Assembly (NCBI GenBank): GCA_018364155.1
Contig: JAGZMM010000001.1
Span: 372,001-436,000, forward strand
Reading direction: 5' to 3'
Source: Clostridiales bacterium
GTDB lineage: Bacteria > Bacillota > Clostridia > Oscillospirales > Acutalibacteraceae
DNA length: 64,000 nt
A program made the position numbers and the translations under genes. The notes below the pieces were generated by a model. The model made no database searches. It saw nothing but the letters and a program-made list of their open reading frames with translations, and was not told the DNA's origin. This document shows, one piece after another, positions 51,332-59,714 of the stretch. How positions within the stretch are numbered: position 1 is the stretch's first letter; every line of letters starts with the position of its first letter.

Positions 51332-52012
51332 TTAAGAATTTTCCCAGGGGAATTTGACATAGATCTGGGCTTCCAATATATTGCCGATCCGGCCGGCGAG
51401 CGAACCCGCGGCGGCCGGAGGAGCTGTTGTAAACAGGACGGGCAGCCCGGTCAAACGGGATACCTCGTCAGCAAAGGGGACCGACGCGAGCACGTCGTCG
51501 GCGGTGGTCTGCCGGGACATGTGGGAGTTGTTGACAAGGCCGGTGGCCTTCAGGCGGCTGGCCGCCTCGATTTCCGGGAGCAAAGAGGCCGCTTCTTCGG
51601 CGGTGGTGGTGAGCACCCGGTACTGATTGATCACGTAGAGCATGGCATAGTCCCCAGCCTCCTTGATCCGGCCGGAAAAACGGCCTAGGGCGGTTACGCC
51701 CGCATCGTCCCCTCCGGTATCGAAGATCACATGGTCCGCGTTCGTATCAAACACGGAGAAGATGCTCGCCGGAAGAGCCGGGATGTCCAGCGTGGTGCCG
51801 GCGCCGCCGGGGGCCAACACGTGAATGCCAAGGCTTTCCAGCTCCTTCGTATAATCGGAAGAGCGAAAGTAGGGGTTGACCACGTCCAAATCCACCAGGG
51901 TAACGGACTTTCCCTCACTGCGAAGCCGGTGGGCCAGGTTGAGGGAAAGGTTCGTTTTGCCTGTGCCGTAATGGCCGCAGACGATTATCAGCTTTGGAAA
52001 GGAAAACGACAT
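51332..52012 (-). CDS. P-loop ATPase of the CobQ/MinD-like type, unknown role
   Basis: 226 residues from ATG 52012 (AGGAGG upstream). Walker A LIIVCGHYGTGKTNLSLNLA, the switch VTLVDLDVVNPYFRSSDY, and HVIFDTGGDDAGVTALGRFS. The deviant Walker A lacks the MinD signature Lys, so a simple ParA/MinD is unlikely. It is first in the Vor operon, 16 bp before the ferredoxin gene; similar ATPases precede such operons in other Clostridia. A maturation or cofactor-delivery role is possible but unproven. Confidence 0.8.
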   Translation of the reverse strand: MSFSFPKLIIVCGHYGTGKTNLSLNLAHRLRSEGKSVTLVDLDVVNPYFRSSDYTKELESLGIHVLAPGGAGTTLDIPALPASIFSVFDTNADHVIFDTGGDDAGVTALGRFSGRIKEAGDYAMLYVINQYRVLTTTAEEAASLLPEIEAASRLKATGLVNNSHMSRQTTADDVLASVPFADEVSRLTGLPVLFTTAPPAAAGSLAGRIGNILEAQIYVKFPWENS

Positions 52013-52108
52013 GCGTTTTGATTTCCTCCTTTTATGTAAAAATAGACCCGCCGCGCGGAAAATTTCCAATCATTTGAAAATCCGCATATCATTCGGCCGG
52101 TTCTGTTT

Positions 52109-52137
52109 ATTATACCATCCTCCTCGACACAATTCAA
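52109..52137 (-). promoter_or_regulatory. Promoter of the Vor operon
   Basis: Minus-strand TTGAAT, 17 bases, TATAAT, giving a leader of about 90 bases. Confidence 0.75.
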
Positions 52138-52471
52138 CGAAAAATTCCTGCCTGCCACAAAAAGGGCAGGGCATTGACGGAGTTTCCACCGATTTATACA
52201 AAAAAGCGCCAAAAGATCGGCACAAATTTTCTTGAAATTCCGGTATTCTGGCGCAGGGGCATAAAGCCTCTTCCACCTCATAAGCGGTGCTGCACCGCGT
52301 TCATTTGTGAAGCACAAATAGTAGATGCCTTTCGGTTATGCGGCAAGAGAATTTCCCGGGAAAAGGATCTTTGCCGCTTTGGGGCGGCCCCCTTTAAAAG
52401 CCCTCCCGGCGATCGTATAAAGAAAATTCCCATACGCGGCGAGTGCTGCGTCGAGGCCAAATCAACGCAAA
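52138..52471. other. Non-coding region with unexplained inverted repeats
   Basis: No gene seen. GCGCCA (about 52206) pairs with TGGCGC (about 52250) enclosing further matches (ATCGG/CCGGT, AAATT/AATTT). GCGGCAAGA and TCTTTGCCGC near 52340-52380 form another long hairpin. It might be a small RNA, but no known family was recognised. Confidence 0.4.
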
Positions 52472-52521
52472 AAGACGGCTTTCCGCACCTTCCCCGTAAG
52501 GCAAGAGCGGAAAGCCGTCTT
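52472..52521. terminator. 15-bp terminator after DnaJ-domain operon
   Basis: AAGACGGCTTTCCGC pairs with GCGGAAAGCCGTCTT around a 20-base loop, with T-runs on both strands. Confidence 0.85.
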
Positions 52522-52542
52522 CGTTTTTGAAGGCTGGCTTCT

Positions 52543-53079
52543 TTATGTTCCATGAAACAAGTTGCGCACTGTCTTTTGCATCCGGTGGACATACAAGGCG
52601 ATCAGCCGGGTGACACCGATGTCATAAATGACGAAGGTGACGTTTGCCAGCAAGAGCAAAACCAGAGGCCCATAAGCGCCGAACACCTCCAGAATATCTT
52701 CCGGGATACCCAGCACGTTGGTGACCACGTAATAGGCGGACACACAAGCGACATTAAACACAATGAGCTTGATTACCCATTCCAGCCATAGCTTTCCAAG
52801 CCGTTCGATGGCGCCCTTTAAAACCGGGTAATACCCGAGAAATGCAATATACATCACGGCTGCTTCCTTGCTGGGTGCGAGAAAGAAGGACAAAACTGCC
52901 GTAGCCGCATAAACGCCCAGCGCCCGGCTGCTCCCCATCTCTATGACCGCCGGAATCAGCAGCACTCCCGCAATGGCGGGCAGAGCATAGTCGGCAATGG
53001 AAAAGAAGCTTAAGAGCATGACGACCACCGACAAGGCCGTCAGGATTCCGCCAAAAGCCAGCTTCTGACTGCTTTTCAT
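52543..53079 (-). CDS. Integral membrane protein, ECF S-component-like
   Basis: 178 residues with five or six hydrophobic helices (GGILTALSVVVMLLSFFSIA, ALPAIAGVLLIPAVIEMGSS, VIKLIVFNVACVSAYYVV, GPLVLLLLANVTFVIYDIGV). Size and N-terminal KLAFGGILTALSVV resemble substrate-binding S-components of ECF transporters, but no ligand motif is recognised. RBS AGGAGGG. It is third in a probable operon after the DUF5685 and DnaJ-domain genes. Confidence 0.65.
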   Translation of the reverse strand: MKSSQKLAFGGILTALSVVVMLLSFFSIADYALPAIAGVLLIPAVIEMGSSRALGVYAATAVLSFFLAPSKEAAVMYIAFLGYYPVLKGAIERLGKLWLEWVIKLIVFNVACVSAYYVVTNVLGIPEDILEVFGAYGPLVLLLLANVTFVIYDIGVTRLIALYVHRMQKTVRNLFHGT

Positions 53080-53104
53080 CGGTATCCTTCCCTCCTATCC
53101 GAAT

Positions 53105-53740
53105 TTAACAGCAGCTGATCAGGTCCCCGCCCATGCATTCACAGCAGCAGTCCGCACAGATCAGGCTCGAACACATGTCGCACGCCGAACAGCCGGTCTG
53201 CGCCGGCGCGCCGCCTCGGTTACCGTAGGGATTGGCGCGGTAGCCGCCGGCATTTCTCTGCCATTGCAGCTGGTTGAGGGCCGCGCGGTATTCGGCATTG
53301 TTGGGATCCATGCGGTTGGCGGTGGCAAAATGGGTGTAGGCCTCTTCCAGCCAGCCCCGCTTATACAGCACGCTTCCCTTGAGAAAGTACCACTCCGCGT
53401 CCCGGCTGGAGCTGGGTACCCCGTCGAGCAGCTGGTCGGCATCCTCAATGCGGTTGGCGTTAATCATATTGCGAATGTCCCGAAACTGGGAAGACCCGCT
53501 GTAAGACGAGCCTCCATAGGAAGAACCGCCGGAGGAGCCAGAGGCACCGCCGCGGCGCAGCTTCATAATCTGATCGTATGCAGCGTTGATCTCCTGCATC
53601 TTTTCCTGAGCCAGGTCGGACAGGGGATTGTTCCCATACCGGTCGGGATGGTACTTTTTCGCCAGCTCCCGGTACGCCGTTTTTACTTCCTCATCGCTTG
53701 CATTGGGCGAGACTCCCAGAACCTTATAAGGATCGGTCAT
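53105..53740 (-). CDS. J-domain protein with Cys-rich tail
   Basis: 211 residues. J domain at 3-65 with the HPD motif (AYRELAKKYHPDRYGNNPLS), a Gly/Ser-rich linker, a TPR-like helical pair (about 110-160) and a tail dense in Cys (CSACDMCSSLICADCCCEC). It should stimulate a DnaK ATPase at some special place; the Cys tail may bind metal. It starts four bases inside the end of the upstream DUF5685 gene (ATGA), so they are coupled. Not a standard DnaJ, which has a central zinc domain. Confidence 0.85.
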   Translation of the reverse strand: MTDPYKVLGVSPNASDEEVKTAYRELAKKYHPDRYGNNPLSDLAQEKMQEINAAYDQIMKLRRGGASGSSGGSSYGGSSYSGSSQFRDIRNMINANRIEDADQLLDGVPSSSRDAEWYFLKGSVLYKRGWLEEAYTHFATANRMDPNNAEYRAALNQLQWQRNAGGYRANPYGNRGGAPAQTGCSACDMCSSLICADCCCECMGGDLISCC

Positions 53741-54675
53741 TCGCCGCTCACCTCCGTTTTCTTTAAGCCGCTCTTTTCCTGTTTTGCCTGGCGGCGCCGT
53801 CCTTTGTGGGATGGATTCTTCTCAACCGGGTGAAACACCCGCCTGGCCACCATCGGCAGCCCCTCATAAAAAATATTCTCCAAAATCGGCCCAAAGCGCT
53901 TCTCCTCCAACAAGTCGAAGGTGGCAGCCGCCTCCACTTCCGTGCGTTCGAGCACTTGTTCGGCGTACTTTCTTGCTTCGGCGATTTCGTTTTCCTTGGT
54001 AATCCCGCTTCTTCGCAGGAACACATTGTAGTTTCCGCTTGCCAGGTCCTTTTGCATGTCGTCCGCCGCGTCGATGAGATAAATCCAGCGGCCCAGGCAG
54101 TATCCCAACCGGGAAAGGACCCGTTTCTCCCGCTCGTCCCCGGAAAGCATGGCACATACCTTCGAGAGCATCCGGGCGGTAGGCACGGCGGCCGCGTCCA
54201 CGCTTTGGGTATTCTCCGCCTCCACCCTGCCCTGGGCTTCGATATATTCCTCCATCACCCCATCGAGAGGTTCGTACCGCTTTCTTGCCTTCTTGCGCAT
54301 ATGCGCCGCATAAGGAAGAGCGAGCCGGGCGGGAATGGATTTTAGAAAAGTCTGGTCAGCCACATTATCCTTGAGCTTATAATAGAGCATCACCATAGAA
54401 GCCGCCGCAGAGAAGGAAAAAGCCTCGCCGCCCTTGCAGCACAGGCACTTTTTGAGCGGGTTAAACAGGCACCGCTGCCGCTCAAAGCCCGCGCAGGTTT
54501 CCTTAACCGACAGGCCCAGCATGGCGAGAAACGCAAAATCGTAATTCAGGGTCATCCGGGAAAGAATGCCATACTCCTGCCCCATGCATTTGCACAAGGC
54601 GCAGTAAACACCCTTATACATTTCGAATTCCTTCACCCTTAGATTGGGCTGAAAGGGCTTGATATATCCGAACAC
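53737..54675 (-). CDS. DUF5685-family protein
   Basis: 312 residues. MFGYIKPFQPNLRVKEFEMY, then YCALCKCMGQEYG and CLFNPLKKCLCCKGGEAF give Cys pairs suitable for metal. The rest is helical (SRLGYCLGRWIYLIDAADDM has an aspartate-rich D-x2-D turn like all-alpha prenyl transferase-type folds). No known function. Conserved in Clostridia beside J-domain genes. It heads the operon with the J-domain and membrane protein genes. Confidence 0.78.
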   Translation of the reverse strand: MFGYIKPFQPNLRVKEFEMYKGVYCALCKCMGQEYGILSRMTLNYDFAFLAMLGLSVKETCAGFERQRCLFNPLKKCLCCKGGEAFSFSAAASMVMLYYKLKDNVADQTFLKSIPARLALPYAAHMRKKARKRYEPLDGVMEEYIEAQGRVEAENTQSVDAAAVPTARMLSKVCAMLSGDEREKRVLSRLGYCLGRWIYLIDAADDMQKDLASGNYNVFLRRSGITKENEIAEARKYAEQVLERTEVEAAATFDLLEEKRFGPILENIFYEGLPMVARRVFHPVEKNPSHKGRRRQAKQEKSGLKKTEVSGE

Positions 54676-54789
54676 CCGCTCACTTCATTCCCTTGTGCAA
54701 TGGTTTTGTCCTGTATTTTGGCAGAAGAAAAAAGCAAAACGTCTCATTTTGCTTTTACATCCGTCTACAGTATTTACATAATAGAGCCA

Positions 54790-54833
54790 GTTTACAGACT
54801 GCAGGGGGAAATTACAATTAATAATCTGTAAAC
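54790..54833. repeat. 9-bp inverted repeat upstream of DUF5685 operon
   Basis: GTTTACAGA and TCTGTAAAC are separated by 26 bases. It lies upstream of the leftward operon and may be an operator. Confidence 0.6.
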
Positions 54834-54837
54834 TTTG

Positions 54838-54883
54838 CAAAAAACCGCCGGTTTTCAGCATTTTATCAGCGAATACCGGCGGT
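54838..54883 (-). terminator. Terminator of lipoprotein gene
   Basis: ACCGCCGGT and ACCGGCGGT pair around a 22-base loop; a six-T run follows on the minus strand. Confidence 0.8.
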
Positions 54884-54904
54884 CTGCCTCTGCTTTTGTG
54901 TAGT

Positions 54905-56197
54905 TTATTTCAATAAGTTGGATAAATTGTTTCTTTCTGCTTGTCGAATCGCGTTTGGGTTCTCTCCGAACAGAGAGGAATAGCTGTAAATGGAAAAACC
55001 GCTGCAGTTTGCAATTTGGCGGCTGAATTCCACCTGCCGCTTGAGAATGTCGTCGTGAGTCTGCCATTCTCCCTTTCCCGTGCCGGCATAGGCGTCCTCT
55101 TCCCCGGTTTTGTAGGCGGCCAAACCGAGATAATAGCGTACCTCAGGCGCAGTCACCAGTTTCGACCATTCCTCTGCCACGGCCTCAAAGGGCATTTTTG
55201 GATTTTCAAAGCCGAAATAGTCCTGCGGCATCAGGTAGTCCACATAGCCCGGTTCGCTACCCCATTTGGCCACGTCAGCATATTTGTTTTTATAGTTTTT
55301 CTCAATGTCCGCCGCTGGGCTGACGCCAAAAACCGCGGCGGAATTGGCCCCTTTAACGGCGTTGTAAACGGTTTTGAGCAGCTCGTTTACCTGTTCACGC
55401 CGCCAATCGTCCCGCGACAGGGTACCTCCTGCCGCCACATAGGCGTCGTACTGGGCTTGGTCGCTGTCACCGAAGTCATCCGGATAGAAATAATCGTCGA
55501 ACTGGATGCCGTCCACTCCGTATTTGCTGACTATTTCCGCCGCTCCTCGGGCAATCAGGTCGCGGACCTCGGCGATGCCAGGATTAAAATACTGGCCGCT
55601 TCCCGTCTGCACCACCCAGCCCGCCTCACTCCATTTGGCGTAGGGGCCGTCGGTATCGAGAGCTTCAGGCACCAGCACCTCGCCGGTATTGAGCTGGATG
55701 CGGTAAGGATTGAGCCAGGCGTGCAGCTGCAAGCCCCGCTCGTGGGCGGCGGTGACAGCCAGCTGCAAAAGATCGTAGCCAGGGTCCTTCCCCTGCTCAC
55801 CGGTGAGCAGATGGGAGAAGGGGAAAAGCTCGGTGGGATAAAGGGCGTCGGCAAAGGGACGAACCTGGAAAAACACCGTGTTCAGCCCAAAGGCGCTGAT
55901 TTGATCAAACATGGACGCAAGGCGGGCAGTGGCCGCCGCTTCATCGAGCCCCTGAAATCCAAGCTCTAGATAGGATATCCATACCCCACGCAGTTCTTCC
56001 TCAGACGAAGGCGCTCCGCCGGAAGCTGTCGGCGTCAACAGAGCTGACTGGGGATAGGCAAAGTCCGGCTCATCCTCTTTCACTGGTGCGTAAAGAGAAC
56101 CGAGCGTCTCCACGCCGGATGGGTCCAAAGGTCCGCTGCATCCAGACAGGAGGAATATCCCAAGCAAAATGGTTATCATAAAACGTATGGATTTCAT
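54905..56197 (-). CDS. Lipoprotein with family 10-like glycoside hydrolase domain (GHL10/DUF187)
   Basis: 430 residues from ATG 56197, with AGAGGCGG 6 bases upstream. A lipoprotein signal (FMITILLGIFLLSGC) anchors it outside the membrane. The catalytic-type domain starts ELRGVWISYLELGFQGLDEA, continues FGLNTVFFQVRPFADALYPT, HAWLNPYRIQ and GVDGIQFDDYFYPDD, and ends about residue 420. The GHL10 family is thought to cut glycans; substrates are unknown. Candidate acids are in the FDDYFYPDD region. It is a single-gene unit. Confidence 0.88.
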   Translation of the reverse strand: MKSIRFMITILLGIFLLSGCSGPLDPSGVETLGSLYAPVKEDEPDFAYPQSALLTPTASGGAPSSEEELRGVWISYLELGFQGLDEAAATARLASMFDQISAFGLNTVFFQVRPFADALYPTELFPFSHLLTGEQGKDPGYDLLQLAVTAAHERGLQLHAWLNPYRIQLNTGEVLVPEALDTDGPYAKWSEAGWVVQTGSGQYFNPGIAEVRDLIARGAAEIVSKYGVDGIQFDDYFYPDDFGDSDQAQYDAYVAAGGTLSRDDWRREQVNELLKTVYNAVKGANSAAVFGVSPAADIEKNYKNKYADVAKWGSEPGYVDYLMPQDYFGFENPKMPFEAVAEEWSKLVTAPEVRYYLGLAAYKTGEEDAYAGTGKGEWQTHDDILKRQVEFSRQIANCSGFSIYSYSSLFGENPNAIRQAERNNLSNLLK

Positions 56198-56336
56198 TGG
56201 CGCCGCCTCTTTTCTGATTTCCATCGACTGGTTTGGGTTTACTTTTCGTTGACAAGCGAACCATCTCATTATAAGATAGGGAAGGCTAAAACTTTGTCAA
56301 AATACTGCTGGACTCTGGCGGAAAGGCAGGTTCCCT

Positions 56337-56618
56337 ATGCCTCAAAACGATCTAATGCTTTTCCTGTGGTATTGGCTGCTGGCAAACGCTGCGGCGCTTG
56401 CTCTCACTCTTTATGACAAACGTGCGGCCAGGCAGAGCCGCTGGCGGATTCCGGAAAGCACACTGCTGACGGTGGCGGCATTTGGCGGAGCGTTGGGTAT
56501 GCTGGCGAGTATGCTGCTCATCCGTCACAAAACCCAGCACAAGAAATTCATGGTGGGTCTTCCCGTGATTCTGGCGCTGCAGATTCTCACAATGTGGCTT
56601 TGCGTTTTGCTTCTCTGA
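56337..56618 (+). CDS. DUF1294 small membrane protein
   Basis: 93 residues, two or three membrane helices. The family core is ALTLYDKRAARQSRWRIPES, GGALGMLASMLLIRHKTQHK and KF. Function unknown. ATG 56337 has AAAGGCAGG upstream. Confidence 0.85.
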   Translation: MPQNDLMLFLWYWLLANAAALALTLYDKRAARQSRWRIPESTLLTVAAFGGALGMLASMLLIRHKTQHKKFMVGLPVILALQILTMWLCVLLL

Positions 56619-56683
56619 AAATCTTGCTTACTGAGATGGATGTTCTGCATCCGAATGGAACATTGGGACGACTGTTTCCCGAA

Positions 56684-56712
56684 TTGACATGGTCCAACAA
56701 AATAGTTATAAT
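56684..56712 (+). promoter_or_regulatory. Promoter of BY-kinase operon
   Basis: TTGACA, 17 bases, TATAAT: full consensus. Confidence 0.88.
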
Positions 56713-56774
56713 TTATTCTTGTGACGATACGGATAAATAATTTTGAATTCTTTAGAAATATGAGGTTTTGGGAT

Positions 56775-58202
56775 ATGAATCGAAAAAGACGCTCTCCGGA
56801 TCGCAACGAGCTCTCTTTGGGCGATCTCCTCTATTGGCTGATGCGGAAAAAATGGCTGATCTTATTGGTTACGGCCGCCGCTGCTGTTGGGGGATATTTT
56901 TATGCATATGCAACCCATATTCCGCAATATACCACCACTGCTACCATGGTGTTCAACGTCACCCAGCAATCCTCCAATCCGTTAAACACCGCCGACACCC
57001 TGCGTCTGGTGGATACCTTTTCGGAAATCGTCAAAAGCAACCGGGTAGCAGAGCAGGTATGCGACGCTTTGGACCTGACTTTGTCGGCAGAAGAAGTCAA
57101 GTCCTTTGTTTCGGTTTCGGTCATGGAAAACACGCCTCTTGTGAAAATCCAGGTGACTACCACCGATCCCATGCTCTCGTATAACATTGCTCAGCAAATG
57201 ATGATTTACTCCCCTCAGGTAATTAACGAAACTTTGAAAACCGGGTCGGTCAACGTACTCGATCAGCCTAAGGAGCCTACCGCTCCCATTCCCTTCGCCC
57301 CGCTCAAAAATATCCTTATTTTTGCCGTAGTGGCGTTTCTGGTCATGTGCTTGGGCGTAGTGGTTTATAGCCTGATCTTTACCAAGGTTAAAAATGCCCG
57401 GGATGTGGAGCAGAACTTTGACAGCGAAGTGATCGGCGAAATTCCCCACGTCAAGGGACGGGACAAAAAACGCGCCCATTTGATCACCGACAACGATATG
57501 CCCGACAGCTTTCTGGAAGCATACGCTTCCTATTCCATCATCCTGATGCGGGAACTGGAGCGGCTGCAGACGAAGCGGTTCATGATCACCAGTACCCATC
57601 AAGCGGAAGGGAAGTCCACCGTTGCCATCAACACTGCTATGAGCCTGGTGAAAGCGGGCAAACGAGTGCTTTTGCTGGACGTGGACTTGAAACGTCCGAC
57701 GGTTTACCGACGGATTGCGCCGGAGAAAACAGCCATCGACATTCATTCTCTAATCGAAAAGAAAGTTCCCGCTCAGTCGGCTATTTTAAAGACCGATTGC
57801 GGGTTTGACATTCTGCCCTGTACCTATCCGACCAAAGAATCCTCCAATCTTCTTTCCCTAATCAACTTTGACGAGCTGCTCAAAGAAGTGGAAGCGCAAT
57901 ACGATTATATCATTTTCGATACCCCGCCGGTAGGTATCATTTCCGACGCGATGCTTCTGATGAAATACGTCAACACCGTCGTATTCGTCATCAAGCAGGA
58001 GGAAAGCACCATCCGGATGATCGCCGATACGGTGGAACGCCTGGATAAGGCGGGTGCAGAAATTGTGGGCATGGTGCTTAACGACATCCGCCATCACAAT
58101 CTGGGTTCCGGCTACTCCTATAAGTACGGATACGCGTACCATTATAAATATGCACGGTACTACTCCGACATGGACAAAGCCAAAAAAAACGATCACAACT
58201 GA
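56775..58202 (+). CDS. Wzz-domain tyrosine autokinase (BY-kinase) for polysaccharide export
   Basis: 475 residues. A Wzz chain-length domain (helix about 25-45, extracellular part, second helix about 190-210) is fused to a cytoplasmic BY-kinase. Walker A STHQAEGKSTVAINTAMSL, Walker A' VLLLDVDLKRP and Walker B YIIFDTPPVGIISDAM. The C-terminus is a Tyr cluster (YSYKYGYAYHYKYARYY), the autophosphorylation site. Firmicutes normally split these into two proteins (CapA/CapB); here they are one chain as in Gram-negatives. ATG 56775 is preferred (GAGG upstream); 56760 is possible. The phosphatase gene follows. Confidence 0.93.
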   Translation: MNRKRRSPDRNELSLGDLLYWLMRKKWLILLVTAAAAVGGYFYAYATHIPQYTTTATMVFNVTQQSSNPLNTADTLRLVDTFSEIVKSNRVAEQVCDALDLTLSAEEVKSFVSVSVMENTPLVKIQVTTTDPMLSYNIAQQMMIYSPQVINETLKTGSVNVLDQPKEPTAPIPFAPLKNILIFAVVAFLVMCLGVVVYSLIFTKVKNARDVEQNFDSEVIGEIPHVKGRDKKRAHLITDNDMPDSFLEAYASYSIILMRELERLQTKRFMITSTHQAEGKSTVAINTAMSLVKAGKRVLLLDVDLKRPTVYRRIAPEKTAIDIHSLIEKKVPAQSAILKTDCGFDILPCTYPTKESSNLLSLINFDELLKEVEAQYDYIIFDTPPVGIISDAMLLMKYVNTVVFVIKQEESTIRMIADTVERLDKAGAEIVGMVLNDIRHHNLGSGYSYKYGYAYHYKYARYYSDMDKAKKNDHN

Positions 58203-58212
58203 GGAAAGAGCA

Positions 58213-58252
58213 AGCCGGACTTGGGACAACCATCCCAGGTCCGGCTTTTTTC
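58213..58252 (+). terminator. Terminator between kinase and phosphatase genes
   Basis: AGCCGGAC-T-TGGGA pairs with TCCCA-G-GTCCGGCT, with a run of six T after it. It should lower phosphatase relative to kinase. Confidence 0.82.
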
Positions 58253-58277
58253 TCCGATAGAAAAGAGGAATGTGTCG

Positions 58278-59000
58278 ATGTATGTAGATTTTCATTCTCA
58301 TCTTCTTCCCCGGGCTGACCATGGCTGTCAGACCACGCGGGAATCCATGGCGATGCTGAAAACCGAGCTTTCCCATAAAATAGAAACTGTGGTGGTATCG
58401 CCTCATTTTTATCTCAAGCAAAATTCCATTGAGGAATTCCTCGCCCGCCGGGAAAAAGCGCGGGCAAGGCTCGAAGAGGTCATAAAGGAATGGGGCGGGC
58501 CGGTGCCGCAGATCCGAGCGGCTGCGGAGGTACAGCTGTCTGCCGGCGTGTCCGAGCTGGAAGGGCTCGACCGGCTTTGCATCGAAGGAACCCGTTTTAT
58601 CCTCATCGAGCTGCCCTACACCTTCTGGGGCAGGGCGGTCTTTCGTTCTTTGGACCAGGTAATGGAAGAACATCGTCTGCGGCCGATTATTGCCCATTTG
58701 GAACGCTTCCCGGCAGAAAATAGCCGGGATCTTCTTCGCCGGTATGCGGACAGTGACCTAATCATCCAGATCAATGGATATTCTCTGGTACAGCTGTTTA
58801 CCCGCCGCCGTTCCCTGTCCATTCTGCGATGTGGGATGCCCATTGTTCTGGGAAGCGACTGCCACGGAGACCGGGACAATATTTTGGATCTGGCAAAAGC
58901 GTACCGGATGGCGGAGGAATACCTGGGGAAGGAAACGCTTTTGGCGCCGATTGCACGAGTGTTCGGCGAAGAAAAGAACAGGACGGGAGAAACGCAATAG
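58278..59000 (+). CDS. PHP-type protein tyrosine phosphatase (CpsB/CapC/YwqE)
   Basis: 240 residues from ATG 58278 (AGAGGAA upstream). Metal ligands: MYVDFHSHLLPRADHGCQT (His pair and Asp), VVVSPHFY, ILIELPYTFW, IIAHLERFP and LGSDCHGDRD. It removes phosphate from the tyrosine tail of the BY-kinase, cycling it during polymer synthesis. The location downstream of the kinase confirms the pairing. Length is as usual. Confidence 0.94.
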   Translation: MYVDFHSHLLPRADHGCQTTRESMAMLKTELSHKIETVVVSPHFYLKQNSIEEFLARREKARARLEEVIKEWGGPVPQIRAAAEVQLSAGVSELEGLDRLCIEGTRFILIELPYTFWGRAVFRSLDQVMEEHRLRPIIAHLERFPAENSRDLLRRYADSDLIIQINGYSLVQLFTRRRSLSILRCGMPIVLGSDCHGDRDNILDLAKAYRMAEEYLGKETLLAPIARVFGEEKNRTGETQ

Positions 59001-59044
59001 AAAAAAGCGGAGCCTGAACGCTGTTGTCCAGGTTCCGCTTTTTG
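59001..59044. terminator. Bidirectional terminator
   Basis: AAAAAGCGGA-CCTG arms with CCAGG-TCCGCTTTTT, two bulges. It lies between the phosphatase and the convergent hdeD gene. Confidence 0.82.
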
Positions 59045-59063
59045 TTTCTCCATAAAAAGGCCT

Positions 59064-59597
59064 CTACATCAGAAAACGACCTGAGAAGAAGGCTCGCAGG
59101 ATCGACCCGATTCCTTGCAGAATCAAAATCACACCTGTCACGGCACCCAACGTCAGCGCGCCTGCCACCGGGTCCAGGAAGGACAAAAATCCGCCTACCA
59201 CGAACAGGATACCCAGTGCCAAAAACCAACCCCAGCCTCGCACACCGATCATTTTCAGATCAAAGGAGTTGACGATCTTGGAAATACCGGAGAAAAGGAG
59301 CCACATACCGAAAATAAAGGGCAAGGTGAGCATGGTAAAGGCCTGGTTGAATAGGATGAAAAGCGCCAAAATCACGGTGAGAATCCCATCCGCCAAAAAC
59401 CAGCCAGAGCCGTGCATATAGGTATGTCCCTTGGCAAAGATAACGATATCCACCGCACCGGAGATCAACATTACGATGCCTAAAAAGACTGCCAGAGTCG
59501 TAAGCGCGACGCCGGGCCACGCCAGACAGATCACACCGGCCGCCATCAAAAGCACTCCGGCGACTACCCACAGAATACGGGATACGGTCTTGCTCAT
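59064..59597 (-). CDS. HdeD-like (DUF308) membrane protein, core copy
   Basis: 177 residues, six predicted helices. LFSGISKIVNSFDLKMIGVR and SGWFLADGILTVILALFILF match the island copy at 23.5 kb closely. A perfect CIRCE element sits 85 bases upstream at the start point, so HrcA, the heat-shock repressor, should control it. This supports a role in heat or protein-folding stress. No ribosome site better than AAAGGGTG is seen. Confidence 0.9.
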   Translation of the reverse strand: MSKTVSRILWVVAGVLLMAAGVICLAWPGVALTTLAVFLGIVMLISGAVDIVIFAKGHTYMHGSGWFLADGILTVILALFILFNQAFTMLTLPFIFGMWLLFSGISKIVNSFDLKMIGVRGWGWFLALGILFVVGGFLSFLDPVAGALTLGAVTGVILILQGIGSILRAFFSGRFLM

Positions 59598-59681
59598 ATC
59601 ATCACACCCTTTTTGTTGCTATCTGCATACTACCTCTCAAATATGAAAAAAGTCCATTTGAATCATGAACAAACCGTAAAT

Positions 59682-59714
59682 TTAGCACTCGATAATATCG
59701 AGTGCTAAATTATA
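59682..59714 (-). promoter_or_regulatory. CIRCE element and -10 box of core hdeD
   Basis: TTAGCACTC-N9-GAGTGCTAA (59682-59708) is the exact CIRCE consensus, the HrcA operator. It lies directly downstream of a TATAAT (59714-59709, minus strand), so bound HrcA would cover the start point. Confidence 0.93.
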
